43,494 bases of DNA from a bacterium (GCA_017853605.1 JAFMJG010000006.1:1-43494), one strand, 5' to 3'; shown: positions 1 through 8,858, counted from the first letter of the stretch. Translations and numbers: made by a program. Notes: a model not told the origin generated them from the letters alone.

Positions 1-16
1 TCAGCACAGCAGCAGC

Positions 17-448
17 ATGAACCCCGCCCAGAGGCTCGAAGCCCTTCGGGCGCTGCAGGACCAGGGGCCCCTGCACCTCGCGGTTGCCAACGTAACGCAG
101 AAAGCCGCGGTCATTGAGAGGCCTTCAGGCGACTTCCTGCTCCAGGTGACGTATCAGGAAGACCTTATTCGAGTCTCAACCTCAGAGAGCGTGCTCTTCA
201 GCCGTGATGGGGCCTTCATCCGTGGCTCCCGGGTTATTCACTCCGCTCAGCAAAGCGGTATTGGGGGCAGAGAGCCAGTAGCCGAGAGCTTCGAGAGCCT
301 GACGTCCTTGGCTGCAGACAGCCTTCTCAAGCATCTCAGGCACCTCTCAAGCCGGACTGTTTTCGGCTCAGCGTCCAGGGAGCAGGTGGTGGATCTCGCT
401 GTGCCCGAGGGGCGGCAGGAGTGGCTCAAGTGGTACGGCCGGCCCTAG
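17..448 (+). CDS. Unknown protein, possibly cut at its 5' end by the window edge
   Basis: A 143-residue frame from ATG 17. The frame is also open from base 2 to the ATG and there is no ribosome binding site in the 16 bases before it, so the true start may lie outside the window. The product is soluble, with no signal peptide or membrane segment. It has an N-terminal helix, a middle that looks beta-rich (residues 20-75, with short alternating hydrophobic strands) and a helical C-terminal part. I do not recognise a family. It converges on the minus-strand membrane protein that ends 15 bases away. GC-rich third positions support it being real coding sequence. Confidence 0.6.
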   Translation: MNPAQRLEALRALQDQGPLHLAVANVTQKAAVIERPSGDFLLQVTYQEDLIRVSTSESVLFSRDGAFIRGSRVIHSAQQSGIGGREPVAESFESLTSLAADSLLKHLRHLSSRTVFGSASREQVVDLAVPEGRQEWLKWYGRP

Positions 449-463
449 TAGGCGCAAGGTTTA

Positions 464-889
464 CTACGGCGCAGCGAGCAGGTGCCCCGAGATCACCACT
501 GCCCAGGGTAGTATGGCGAGCAGCACGTACGTGACGATGAGGCCCGCGATTATGGGCCTGATCCAGCGGCGGCGGTGAGCACGCACAGTCAGAAACACAA
601 CGAACAGTATCGCTGCAACCTTGACGAAGAATAGCGCCGGCGCAGCCCCGTAAGCGGCCGCAAGCTCCCTGATGAGGGAGTTGCCCTCCATGCCAACCCC
701 ATAGAGAGACACCCCGGCGAAGGTCAGCGCCCCATCGAGCACCTGAAGAGCTGCGAGGAGCGCCCCAAGCACCAGCGCCTTGCGAGACACCGAAACTGCT
801 CCTACCTGGATAAGCACGGTAGGGTTGCGCCGACGGGCTCCCCGCAGTGAGATGTGCTCAGTCTCGCCCTTGACGACCTTGAACTTCAT
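464..889 (-). CDS. DUF5658-like small integral membrane protein
   Basis: A 141-residue protein with a basic N-terminal cytoplasmic segment (residues 1-36) and three predicted membrane helices at about 37-60, 84-105 and 113-137. In helix 1 the motif LDGALT, followed by a loop containing EGNSLI, matches the spaced D...T / E.N pattern of DUF5658 proteins, whose function is unknown. It starts at ATG 889, 21 bases downstream of the parvulin stop on the same strand, so the two may be co-transcribed. No good Shine-Dalgarno is visible. The family assignment rests on the motif and topology and is moderate. Confidence 0.7.
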   Translation of the reverse strand: MKFKVVKGETEHISLRGARRRNPTVLIQVGAVSVSRKALVLGALLAALQVLDGALTFAGVSLYGVGMEGNSLIRELAAAYGAAPALFFVKVAAILFVVFLTVRAHRRRWIRPIIAGLIVTYVLLAILPWAVVISGHLLAAP

Positions 890-910
890 GCGCGAAGCAG
901 CCGCGGCCGG

Positions 911-1942
911 CTACTCTTCTGCGCCTGCCTTCAGCTGCTCGTCTATCGTGTTGAGCTCCGGAAACAGGTAGGTGATCTTCGCCTCCTTGCGGAGCTGGGC
1001 AATGCGGCCAGAGACAGCCTTGTCCTGCTTCTGCGAGAGGAGCGATGCCCGAACTTGTTCCTTGGCGGCCTCAAAGTTCGGCTTGGCAGCCGGCTTGTGC
1101 GAGTTGACCTTGATAATGTGGAAGCCAAAGTCGCTCCGCACCGGCTCGCTGATGTCGCCGGCCTTGAGGGAAAAGGCAGCCTTCTCAAACTCGGGCACCA
1201 TCATTCCCCGCTCGAATTCGCCAAGGTCCCCGCCGTCATTCTTCGAGCCCGGATCGTCGCTGTACTCCTGGGCCAGCTTGCCGAAGTCTGCGCCCGGAGC
1301 AACTGCTTTCTTGCGCACCTCGTCAGCCTTAGCCTTGGCAGCAGCCACCTGCTCGGGCTTGGCGTCCTTGGGGACAGCGATCAGTATGTGCTGCGCGCTT
1401 ACCGTCTCGGGAGCCGCATAGAGCTCCGGATTCGCCTTGAACGCTGCCTGCACCTCCTCGTCTGAAACAGAGACCCCCTTTAGCAGGTCTTGCTGGAGGT
1501 AGCGGTCAATCGCCAGCTTGTTGAGAGAGTCACCCAGGAACTGGTCGTACGGGATGCCGTGGGCTTTTAGGGTTGACTCAACCTGGGCCTTGCCTCCCCG
1601 GGCAGCCACCATCTCGTCGAGGGACTTCTGGTCCTCTTTTGGGGCGTACGAGGCAGAGCTCTTGGCCGCCTTGATCAGGAGATCCGTGATGATTTTCTGT
1701 GAGAGCACCGTGCCCTTCAGCTCGGTAAGGGCCTCAGGGTCGTCCTTAATGCCATCGAGGAGAACCTTGAGCTGCGGATCCTCCAGTTCTCGGTTGAGGT
1801 CAGCAACAGTTATCTTTTGGTCGTTTACCGTAACGAGCACGGTCTTCGGGTCGTTGAGGGCGGCTTTGTTGTTCTCCGCCAGGACGGGTACGGCGATCAG
1901 CGCAGCCGTGACGAGCACGAGGGGCAGGTAGCGGGTCTTCAT
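911..1942 (-). CDS. Secreted parvulin-type peptidyl-prolyl cis-trans isomerase (SurA/PrsA/PpiC-like)
   Basis: A 343-residue protein with a cleavable signal peptide (basic MKTR, hydrophobic 5-20, a VLA-type cleavage site near residue 22). An N-terminal SurA_N-like helical chaperone region covers about 33-160. A single rotamase domain covers about 181-280, with the family marks QHILI, GADFGKLAQEYSDDPGS, GGDLGEF and FGFHIIKV. Proteins of this type catalyse proline isomerisation and help fold outer-membrane or periplasmic proteins. ATG 1942 is chosen over a start 33 codons upstream because it begins directly at the signal peptide and has a GAGAGAG Shine-Dalgarno just before it. It has one parvulin domain, unlike E. 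coli SurA with two. A lipobox is absent, so it is probably soluble in the periplasm. Confidence 0.92.
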   Translation of the reverse strand: MKTRYLPLVLVTAALIAVPVLAENNKAALNDPKTVLVTVNDQKITVADLNRELEDPQLKVLLDGIKDDPEALTELKGTVLSQKIITDLLIKAAKSSASYAPKEDQKSLDEMVAARGGKAQVESTLKAHGIPYDQFLGDSLNKLAIDRYLQQDLLKGVSVSDEEVQAAFKANPELYAAPETVSAQHILIAVPKDAKPEQVAAAKAKADEVRKKAVAPGADFGKLAQEYSDDPGSKNDGGDLGEFERGMMVPEFEKAAFSLKAGDISEPVRSDFGFHIIKVNSHKPAAKPNFEAAKEQVRASLLSQKQDKAVSGRIAQLRKEAKITYLFPELNTIDEQLKAGAEE

Positions 1943-2151
1943 GAAAACTCTCTCAGGATTGAGGTTTAGGGGCGTCCTGTCGGCCACAGTGAGCAGCCCG
2001 TCGCTTGCCCAGAGAGTAGTGATCGCTGAGCCGTGAGGCAAGGCAAAAAGGGCGCCAAGGCCGATTGCTGTTGCATGGTCAGCCCTTGTTTCTCAAAGGT
2101 GAATCAGACTAGAAGTGATCAGGGCTTGTGCTAGCCGAGGAGGGGAATCAG

Positions 2152-2799
2152 ATGGCCATAGACGAGTCAATTAGGGGCGCCCGCAAGGATTACGAGCAGG
2201 CGGCGCTCGATGAGTCAGCGCTTGAGGCCTCCCCTTTAGCTCAGTTCAGCGGCTGGTTTGCGGAGGCAGGGCGGGGCGTGGAGATTGAGCCAAACGCATG
2301 TGCCCTGGCCACCGTCAGCGGAGAGGGGCAGCCAACCTGCCGAATGGTGCTGCTTAAGGCGGTGGATGAGCGGGGGTTCGTGTTCTTTTCGAACCGTGCG
2401 AGCCGCAAAGGCTTAGACTTGGCCCAGAACCAGCGGGCAGCGCTGCTCTTTTACTGGGCCTCGTGCGAGCGGCAGGTGCGCATCGAGGGGGTAGCTGCTC
2501 CGGTCAGCCCAGAGGAATCTGACGCCTACTTCGCCTCGCGCCCGAGGGGGGCACAGATCAGCGCTGCAGTCTCACGGCAGAGCCAGGTTGCGGCATCACG
2601 AGGCGAGATCGACCGCGCTTTTGCCGAGCTGGAGAGGGGCCTCAATGGCGCGCCTGTTGCCCGGCCGGCTGACTGGGGAGGCTACCGTCTTGTGCCAGAG
2701 AGTTTTGAGTTTTGGCAGGGGAGGGCGAGCCGCCTGCACGACAGGATTCGGTACAGGCGGGACGGATCAGCATGGATCGTGGAGCGCTTGTGGCCGTAG
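2152..2799 (+). CDS. pdxH: Pyridoxamine/pyridoxine 5'-phosphate oxidase
   Basis: A 215-residue FMN-dependent oxidase that makes pyridoxal 5'-phosphate from pyridoxamine or pyridoxine phosphate, the last step of vitamin B6 synthesis and salvage. Visible family marks are RMVLLK (64-69, FMN binding), FFSNRASRKG (78-87), RQVRIEG (107-113), the AVSRQSQ region (about 139-145) and the C-terminal PDXPH_C motif EFWQGRASRLHDRIRY (186-201). Length is normal. ATG 2152 is preferred over an in-frame GTG at 2128 because GAGGAGGGG at 2137-2145 gives ideal spacing. It is divergent from the parvulin gene and overlaps the next gene by 28 bases, suggesting translational coupling. Confidence 0.95.
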   Translation: MAIDESIRGARKDYEQAALDESALEASPLAQFSGWFAEAGRGVEIEPNACALATVSGEGQPTCRMVLLKAVDERGFVFFSNRASRKGLDLAQNQRAALLFYWASCERQVRIEGVAAPVSPEESDAYFASRPRGAQISAAVSRQSQVAASRGEIDRAFAELERGLNGAPVARPADWGGYRLVPESFEFWQGRASRLHDRIRYRRDGSAWIVERLWP

Positions 2800-3641
2800 T
2801 GCGGGGTCGAGTTGCGCTCATTGGTGGCGGATACGCGCTGCAGGCCCTTGCCGAGACGCTTCCCCAGGGCTCGTTTGTCATAACCTCCCGCTCGGCGGAA
2901 ACGTGCGGGGAATTTCGTGCCCGGGGCTGGCTCGCTGCGCAGCTTGACCTTACCGATCGCGCATCGGTGGCCAGCTTCGCCGCAGCCCACCCAGGCCTCT
3001 CGGCAGCTGTCGACAGCGTGCCTCCCCTTCGCGGCGCGCCAGATCCTGCGCTTGGCGTGAGGCACCTCATTGAGGCGCTCGAGGGAACGGAGATCAGCCG
3101 GATTATCTACCTAAGCACCACGGGCGTCTTCGGAGTCCGGGATGGATCGTGGGTCTCAGAATCCACGCCAGCTGCGCCGTGGCACGACCAGGGCAGGGCT
3201 CGGCTGCGCTGCGAGGAGACGTACCGCGCGGGGAGAATTCCCTCCTGCGCCTTTCGCCTGCCGGCAATCTACGGGCCGGGCCGCGGGCTGCTGCAGGCTA
3301 TTCGAGCTGGCACGTACTCCCTGATCGGCAGCGGAGCGGCCTTCACTAACAGGATTCATGTGCGCGATCTTGCGGCAGCGCTCAAGAAGGCGCTGTCGTG
3401 CGAGGAGCTTCCTGCAGTGCTGTGCGTCGCTGATGACTCTCCCGCGCCCGCGAGTGAAGTGGCTGCATTTGTGTGCGCCCAAGAGGGCCTGCCAGCTCCC
3501 CCATCGATTACAGAGGAGGAGGCTCTTCGCCGTGGAGCCTTCACTATGCTGTCGAACCAGCGGATCTCAAATGCAGAGATGAAGCGCGTGCTTGGCTTGG
3601 TGCTCTCGTACCCAAGCTACCGTGAGGGGTTTGCCCGCTGA
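2772..3641 (+). CDS. NAD(P)-dependent epimerase/dehydratase-like Rossmann protein (YeeZ-like)
   Basis: A 289-residue extended-SDR protein. Residues 14-22 (ALIGGGYAL) form the dinucleotide-binding turn. An IYLSTTGVFG strand (about 112-121) and the following WVSE..P..P segment match the YeeZ/NAD-epimerase group, and RLPAIYGPGRG (162-172) and RIHVRDL (194-200) are typical of the sugar-nucleotide epimerase fold. There is no clear YxxxK catalytic pair, as in other YeeZ-like proteins, so the reaction cannot be stated. The ATG at 2772 lies inside the end of pdxH, giving a 28-base overlap, so the two are very likely expressed together. A methyltransferase gene follows after 52 bases. Confidence 0.82.
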   Translation: MDRGALVAVVRGRVALIGGGYALQALAETLPQGSFVITSRSAETCGEFRARGWLAAQLDLTDRASVASFAAAHPGLSAAVDSVPPLRGAPDPALGVRHLIEALEGTEISRIIYLSTTGVFGVRDGSWVSESTPAAPWHDQGRARLRCEETYRAGRIPSCAFRLPAIYGPGRGLLQAIRAGTYSLIGSGAAFTNRIHVRDLAAALKKALSCEELPAVLCVADDSPAPASEVAAFVCAQEGLPAPPSITEEEALRRGAFTMLSNQRISNAEMKRVLGLVLSYPSYREGFAR

Positions 3642-3693
3642 CAAGGGTTGCCTCGGAAGGGTGCCTCGATGACAATGCTGGCCAGGACGGCCG

Positions 3694-5190
3694 ATGAACG
3701 ACTCTGTGACATCCTACGCGCAGCACCCCTACCGCACTCTTGCAAGAAAGGAGTGCGATACAGCCCGCATGGCGGCTATCGCCCGGCTGCACGGCCTCAA
3801 CGCTGCGCTGCCGTCGGCAAGCCGGGTGCTTGAGATAGGCTGCGGCAGCGGTGGAAACATTATTCCTCTTGCGGAGCGTTACCCTCAAAGCACCTTCGTC
3901 GGGATTGATGCTGAGGAAGCTCACATTGCTGAGGCACGCCGCGAAACAGGGCTGCTGGGCATCACCAACGTGGAGTGGGTGTGTGCCGACCTGCGCCGCT
4001 ACAATCCCGGCCGTGGCGAGTGGGACTACGTCCTCGCGCACGGTGTCTACTCGTGGGTATCGGCGGATGTGCAGGCACGGCTCCTCGCGCTGTGCCGGAG
4101 CGCGCTGTCAGCCGAGGGGGTCGCTCTCGTCAGCTTCAATGTGCTGCCGGGGTGGCGGCAGCGGGGAGCTGTGCGCGACATCATGCGCGTCGGTGCTAGG
4201 CTGGCGGGCGGACTCGATGGGGCGGAGAGGCTTCAGTCGGCGCTCGCGCTGCTTAAGCTTGTGGGATCCGTCCGCAAAAGCGCCTCGGATTCGTACGGGA
4301 GCTACATTCGCGAAAGCGTCTCGCGGCTCTCTGCCTCGGACCCCTCATACCTCATTCACGAATTTCTGGCTGACTACAACGAGCCGGAGCTCTTTGCGGA
4401 CTTCATGCAGTCTGCTGCGCGTGAAGGGCTGCAGTTTCTCTCTGAGGCAAAGATCTCGATGATGTCAGCGGACGACCTGGGCCCCGATGTGGCTAGCGTC
4501 TTGCGCCAGCTAGAGGGGGACATCGTGGCGCAGGAGCAGGTCCTTGACCTGTGCCGAAACCGCGCCTTTCGCGAGACGATGCTGTGCCACGACGGGCTGA
4601 CGCTCACCCGGGGGCTCAAGGCGGCTGTCTTTGAGAGCCTGACATTCCGGACCACCTTGCGGCCGCAGGGAGCTGTTGAAGGGGGGCAGGCTTTCACCGA
4701 TCTCGTTTCAGGCCGTGCCCTCACGGTGCCATCAGGCGCTGCAGCTGACGTTCTTGCTGGCCTTGCGGGCTCTGGACCGTTTGGCGCAACGCCAGGCGGC
4801 TTGCTGGGGCGGATAGGCGCCGCAGCGCCCCAGAAGGTGTCTCACGCCGACGTGACGAGCGCGCTTGTGTCCCTGTGGAGGGCTGGTTTTGTCGAGGCCG
4901 TGTGCGATGGGACGCCAGCCAGCTCAAGCGCGTTTGCCAAGGCGCTGTCGATCGCACGGCTGCAGGCAGAGCGCGCCCTTCCGGCGACCTCGTTTCGGCA
5001 TGAGGCGCTGCCGGTTTCTGCGGTAGAGAGGGAGCTGCTTTGCGCCGCAGACGGCAGCTTTGGGCGCGCAGGGAGCGTTGCTGCTGCGAGCAAGGCGACA
5101 GGCTGCGCCCTGGAGCAAGCGGATGCGGCGTACGAGCGGCTTGCTCAGCTCGGGTACTTTTGTGCCGGGAGCAGCGAGCGTGGCGGCTGA
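3694..5190 (+). CDS. Class I SAM-dependent methyltransferase with methyltransferase regulatory domain
   Basis: A 498-residue protein. The N-terminal Rossmann methyltransferase has motif I VLEIGCGSGG (45-54) and the acidic residue after strand 2 in GIDAEE (about 73). LAHGVYSWV and FNVLPGWR are the marks of the family that carries the PF10119-type regulatory domain. That domain follows at about 215-300 (HEFLADYNEPELFADF, EAKISMM). A C-terminal winged-helix-like region resembles the part found in putative protein-lysine methyltransferases. The substrate is unknown. The porin gene begins within its last codons, which suggests the methyltransferase and the outer-membrane protein are made together. 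Its own start is ATG 3694, with only a weak ribosome binding site. Confidence 0.87.
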   Translation: MNDSVTSYAQHPYRTLARKECDTARMAAIARLHGLNAALPSASRVLEIGCGSGGNIIPLAERYPQSTFVGIDAEEAHIAEARRETGLLGITNVEWVCADLRRYNPGRGEWDYVLAHGVYSWVSADVQARLLALCRSALSAEGVALVSFNVLPGWRQRGAVRDIMRVGARLAGGLDGAERLQSALALLKLVGSVRKSASDSYGSYIRESVSRLSASDPSYLIHEFLADYNEPELFADFMQSAAREGLQFLSEAKISMMSADDLGPDVASVLRQLEGDIVAQEQVLDLCRNRAFRETMLCHDGLTLTRGLKAAVFESLTFRTTLRPQGAVEGGQAFTDLVSGRALTVPSGAAADVLAGLAGSGPFGATPGGLLGRIGAAAPQKVSHADVTSALVSLWRAGFVEAVCDGTPASSSAFAKALSIARLQAERALPATSFRHEALPVSAVERELLCAADGSFGRAGSVAAASKATGCALEQADAAYERLAQLGYFCAGSSERGG

Positions 5191-6280
5191 CCTGGATGCG
5201 CCGGCCAGTGGGCTTTCGGGCCAAGCGCTGGTGCGCCGGTGCGCCACGGCGCTCGTTGCTGCGCTCGTTGCCTCTCCCGTTGGGGCTAGCGCAGGAGGCC
5301 CAGAGGTTTCCACAACGCTCTTCGCTGACACGTACTATGCCCACGACTTCAACGACCTGCCATCGCGCGAGAGGCCATACACCACGCAGGCCTACTTTAA
5401 CGATGAGTACGCAGTCAGCCTCGGCTTTGGCAGCATTAGTGTCGCAAGCGAGAATTGGCGCGGCAGGCTTGCGGCGCAGTACGGCACCAGCGTTCTCGTG
5501 AACTATGAGCCTGAGCCAGACCTCTTCTGGCGCTACATCCAGGAGGCTGTCGTCGGGTATCGGGTTTCCCCCAAGCTTTGGATCGACGCCGGCATCTATT
5601 TCTCGCATATCGGCTCGGAGAGCTGGATATCGAGCAGGGATGTCACCTACACGCGCTCCCTGGTGGCCGACAACTCCCCGTACTACCAGAGCGGCATTCG
5701 GGCTTCGTACGAAATCGATAGCGACCTGTCGGCCCAGCTTCACCTGCTGCGGGGCTGGCAGAATATCTCGGCGGACGAGAGCCTATCGCTCGGCACGCAG
5801 CTCAAGTGGAATGCGGGCAGCCGCTTTACCCTTACGCATAACACCTTCCTGGGAGACATCCACGGCACCCGGTTCTTCAACGACTTCATCCTCGCATACG
5901 AAGGGGAGTCAGGATGGAAGACTACCCTGACAGCGGATGTTGGGGTGCAAGAACAGCGGGCTGCGGGGGGCACCGCTTGGTGGCACGGCTGGTCTCTCGT
6001 CGGGCAGTACCCGCTTGCGCAGGCGCTTCGCCTCGGCGGCCGCGTCGAGCGCTACGCGGATCCCGACAAGGTGATTATTCAGGCGGTAAACGGCAAGAGC
6101 GTCAACTTCACCGGACTTTCAGCCAATGTTGACTGGCAGATCGGCGAGTACCTGTTGTGGCGCAACGAGTACCGAGTGCTCTTTGACACCCAGGGCGTAT
6201 TTCCAAATGGCGACGGCTTTCGGGACTACGATCAGCTGTTGGTTACTTCGCTCACCGTGCAGTTTGACAGGCCGGCGTAA
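5180..6280 (+). CDS. Outer-membrane beta-barrel protein, BBP2/OmpL-like porin
   Basis: A 366-residue protein if begun at GTG 5180, which overlaps the methyltransferase stop by 11 bases and has GGGAGC upstream. A second candidate, GTG 5231, would place a compact signal peptide (RRC then ATALVAALVASPVGASA) at the very N-terminus; I cannot decide between them. After the signal comes FADTYYAHDFN (an aromatic-rich first strand) and regular amphipathic strands, with WIDAGIYFSHIGSESW, LHLLRGWQNI, LTHNTFLGD and a last strand ending VQFDRPA. This is the pattern of the putative beta-barrel porin-2 family (PF07642). It probably sits in the outer membrane as a porin; the transported solute is unknown. 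Confidence 0.85.
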   Translation: MAADLDAPASGLSGQALVRRCATALVAALVASPVGASAGGPEVSTTLFADTYYAHDFNDLPSRERPYTTQAYFNDEYAVSLGFGSISVASENWRGRLAAQYGTSVLVNYEPEPDLFWRYIQEAVVGYRVSPKLWIDAGIYFSHIGSESWISSRDVTYTRSLVADNSPYYQSGIRASYEIDSDLSAQLHLLRGWQNISADESLSLGTQLKWNAGSRFTLTHNTFLGDIHGTRFFNDFILAYEGESGWKTTLTADVGVQEQRAAGGTAWWHGWSLVGQYPLAQALRLGGRVERYADPDKVIIQAVNGKSVNFTGLSANVDWQIGEYLLWRNEYRVLFDTQGVFPNGDGFRDYDQLLVTSLTVQFDRPA

Positions 6281-6333
6281 CATCTTGGCGCGTAAGGGTG
6301 ATTTCGCTCCGTCTGTAAAGAGTGAAGCAAAAA

Positions 6334-6345
6334 TCCCGGCCGGGA
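6334..6345. repeat. Perfect 12-bp palindrome TCCCGGCCGGGA
   Basis: An uninterrupted palindrome 39 bases upstream of the small helical gene at 6384 and 54 bases after the porin stop. It has no loop and no T-run, so it is not a terminator. It could be an operator-like site or chance in GC-rich DNA. Confidence 0.3.
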
Positions 6346-6383
6346 GGATATGGGGGTGAACGTCGTAGGTAAGAGAAACTCGC

Positions 6384-6707
6384 ATGTCACAGCAATTGGC
6401 TACGAAATTAACGCAGGCACTCAACAGGCTCGACGGCGCCATCGAAAGCGCTGCCGCTTCAGCAGCCTGCCTCGTTAACGAGGACCCCCGCATCGCTGCG
6501 CGGCTTGAGTCCTACCGCGAGGTTGTTCGCCGCCAGCGCGCGCTGGTTTCCGATATCTCCACCGCTGCTGCCCGTCGCGACTGGCGCGAGGTGGCTCGCC
6601 TCGGCTCCCTTCTGCAGAAAGCCTCGATCCTCATCAAGCTCGATCTCGACCACATCGTAAGCTCCATCAAGTCCCTTAAGGGCGATGCGCTGAAGGCTGC
6701 TGCCTAG
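6384..6707 (+). CDS. Small all-helical protein of unknown function
   Basis: A 107-residue protein, predicted almost entirely helical, with heptad-like hydrophobic spacing in two long helices (about 4-30 and 38-65) and a third at about 70-95. It has no signal peptide, cysteine cluster or recognisable motif beyond one central cysteine. The frame has the strong GC-ending codon bias of its neighbours, so it is likely real. It begins at ATG 6384 with only a weak purine-rich stretch (AAGAGAAA) upstream, and it converges on the SURF1 gene 22 bases beyond its stop. Helical hairpin proteins of this size often bind partners, but nothing here identifies one. Confidence 0.65.
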   Translation: MSQQLATKLTQALNRLDGAIESAAASAACLVNEDPRIAARLESYREVVRRQRALVSDISTAAARRDWREVARLGSLLQKASILIKLDLDHIVSSIKSLKGDALKAAA

Positions 6708-6729
6708 GCGCGCAAAAGAGCCCTGCAGC

Positions 6730-7611
6730 TCAAGCCCGACGTCCGGCATCCTTCCCAGAAGGAGTTCCTGCTGAACCACGCGGACGCCTCATCTGAAGCA
6801 CTGCGCCGATGAGCAGCGTAATGAGGGCGATGAAGGCCCACTCGTACACGTACCCCAGGTGGATGTCCGGAGGCGGGGTCGTGTCGTACGCCGGCACCGG
6901 GTAGTCCGCTTCAGGGGAGTCCATGCCAAAGTTTTGTGCGCCCGACTGGCCAGCCATATTGAGCACGTCGTGACGTCCAGCTTCGCTGGCCTTGAGGATC
7001 TGGGAGGGGAGGAGGGGATCGTTCGGATCCTTCATCGTCTCCAAGTACACTGGCAGCACGCGATAGGGGAGCTGCCGCGATATTCGGCCGATATCGACCC
7101 GCAGCCACTGGTCAACCCACGGCCCGCCCGGGACAGGTTCAGGATCATTGGGGGCCAAGAGCTTCGGGCTAACTGATTGCTTGATAAGGCCATACAACTC
7201 GGCATGCGCGGGGCGCTGGTATCGCTCTCGCTCCGTCCTTCCTTCACGCCCCAGGGGGATAAAACCCCGATCCACGAGCACCCGAACGTCACCAGCTCCG
7301 TCGATGAGCAGTGGCGTGATGACGTGTACCCCTGCGCGTCCATCAAAGGAGCGGTTCCGAAGCAGGAACTCGTGCTCGAAATCAAAGCTGCCTGAGAGCT
7401 TTACCCGCCGCCACGACAGGGCCCCCCAGTCGGGGTTCCCGGTAATCAGCTCAGCGAGGGACACGGGTGCGAGCGTAAGCGTTTCGTGAAGGGTGCTGAT
7501 GAGGGATTGCTTCTCGAGGTGCCGAGTCCACTGCCAAGCGCTCATGCCGAGCATCGAGGCAGCGAGCAGGGCACAGGTTGCTGATGTCTTTAGGGAGAAG
7601 CGAAAGCTCAT
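6730..7611 (-). CDS. SURF1 family protein (cytochrome oxidase assembly)
   Basis: A 293-residue inner-membrane protein with the SURF1 topology: a first helix at about 10-27 ending in the hallmark WQWTRHLEK, a large periplasmic domain, and a second helix at about 254-273 in GYVYEWAFIALITLLIGA. Internal marks include RVLVDRGFIPLG and LRNRSFDGRAG, both typical of SURF1/Shy1. The family helps insert heme a or otherwise mature subunit I of aa3-type cytochrome c oxidases. No oxidase structural genes lie in this window. ATG 7611 is chosen over a start 24 codons upstream because it starts just before the membrane helix. The gene diverges from the ketosynthase pair. Confidence 0.93.
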   Translation of the reverse strand: MSFRFSLKTSATCALLAASMLGMSAWQWTRHLEKQSLISTLHETLTLAPVSLAELITGNPDWGALSWRRVKLSGSFDFEHEFLLRNRSFDGRAGVHVITPLLIDGAGDVRVLVDRGFIPLGREGRTERERYQRPAHAELYGLIKQSVSPKLLAPNDPEPVPGGPWVDQWLRVDIGRISRQLPYRVLPVYLETMKDPNDPLLPSQILKASEAGRHDVLNMAGQSGAQNFGMDSPEADYPVPAYDTTPPPDIHLGYVYEWAFIALITLLIGAVLQMRRPRGSAGTPSGKDAGRRA

Positions 7612-7889
7612 TGTGACAGGATAGTATCCCGTAGCTGGCCTGCCGTGAAGGAGCGCCCCGGTTGCCCCTAAAACGGGCGACATCGCTCAGCAGTTGCTCC
7701 GGCTGGAGCCTGCGGCACCAATTGAGCGAGTGGCGGCAGCTGTGCGCAGAAGGATTTTTATAACTACCTGAAATTAGGGGGCTGCGGAGGTTGTACTCGA
7801 ACTCCAACGGAGTGGTATCCTCTGCACCCATACGCGGGGGTGGCAGGAGCGTGGAAGCTCGTTCCACCAGAGGGGGAGATTTTCCAAAA

Positions 7890-8858
7890 ATGTTCATACT
7901 AGGGGCCGGCGCTTCGTATCCAGAGGGGGTCATCACGGATAGTGATCTGGCCGCGCTCGGGATCCCCCTGTCTGCGGCAACCCAGGATGCGCTTGCAAGA
8001 AGCGGGGTGAAGGCCCGCAGGACGATCCTTCCCGATGGTTTCATCCGAACTCACAAGGGTGCGGATGTGCTTCAGTCGCGAGCCGCCGCAACCTCTTCGC
8101 CCACGGCTCTAGGCCTCGCTGCAGCGCGCCAGGCTCTTGCCCGCGCCGGTGTTGCTGCAGAACAGGTTGGCCTCGTCCTGGCTGATTGTGCGACTCCACG
8201 CCAGACCTGCCCATCGGAGGCCCAGAGGATTGCGGGCTCCCTGGGACTCAAGGTTCCTGCCTACGACATTACTGCTGGCATCGGGGCATTAGCTCTCGTT
8301 CTCGATGTGCTCGGCTCGTGGAAGCCGGAGCGCGTTCCAGACTACGTCCTGTGCATGTCGACAAACACTCCGACAGAGCTCGTTCGCTACGGGGAAGATC
8401 CCCTTGCCGCGAGCCTTCTTGGCGATGCCGCTTCGGCAGTGGTCGTGTCCCCCAGGCACCGCGCAGGCCTCGAGGCCAGGAGATCGTTCCTGACGCGGGA
8501 CCGCTCGGTGCGCCCCCCAGTTTCAGTCTCCCGCGCGGTTTCCGTTGATCTCTCCATGCCAGGCGAGCTGCTCCGCAATCAGCTCAGCTCGGGGCTCTTG
8601 CAGCTTGGCGCTCCCAAGGCAGCGCGCCTCATCGGTCCGCAGCTCTTTGGCGCCGAGCTGCAGCGCATAGCAGCGAGCTTGTCGGTCGATCCCGACAAGG
8701 TCGTCGACTCGGCCAAGGAGGCGGGCTACTCGCTCGGCTCGAGCTTGGGCTGCGCCCTCTCTGCTGTGTGGGATGAGGTGTCACGGGGCGAGAGCGTGGC
8801 AATTCTTCATGAAGGCGATGGCATCTCAGCTGGTGCGCTATTAGAGAGAGTGGGCTAG
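7890..8858 (+). CDS. KAS III-like (FabH-fold) protein lacking the catalytic triad
   Basis: A 322-residue thiolase-fold protein, clearly related to 3-oxoacyl-ACP synthase III: CATPRQTCPSEAQRIAGSLG and VPAYDITAG match the FabH fold, and the next gene is its active paralogue. Alignment by eye to that paralogue shows all three catalytic residues replaced: Cys by Ile 131 (in DITAGIGAL), His by Pro 250 (IGPQ) and Asn by Ser 284 (LGSS). It is therefore probably not a condensing enzyme by itself. Inactive KAS III partners are known, for example PqsB in the PqsBC heterodimer, so a structural or regulatory partner role is my inference. ATG 7890 has AGGGGGAGA at 7871-7879. The next gene starts 7 bases after its stop. 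Confidence 0.88.
   Translation: MFILGAGASYPEGVITDSDLAALGIPLSAATQDALARSGVKARRTILPDGFIRTHKGADVLQSRAAATSSPTALGLAAARQALARAGVAAEQVGLVLADCATPRQTCPSEAQRIAGSLGLKVPAYDITAGIGALALVLDVLGSWKPERVPDYVLCMSTNTPTELVRYGEDPLAASLLGDAASAVVVSPRHRAGLEARRSFLTRDRSVRPPVSVSRAVSVDLSMPGELLRNQLSSGLLQLGAPKAARLIGPQLFGAELQRIAASLSVDPDKVVDSAKEAGYSLGSSLGCALSAVWDEVSRGESVAILHEGDGISAGALLERVG

Noticed and set aside
4721-5743. A 340-codon minus-strand open frame opposite the methyltransferase and porin genes
   Set aside because: Its product is Arg/Ser/Pro-rich low-complexity, it crosses two well-supported genes on the other strand, and long antisense frames are expected in GC-rich DNA.
6350-6478. Short plus-strand frame from ATG 6350 with GGGAGG just upstream
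   Set aside because: The Shine-Dalgarno is only two bases from the ATG, the product is Arg-rich, and the frame overlaps the better-coded gene at 6384.
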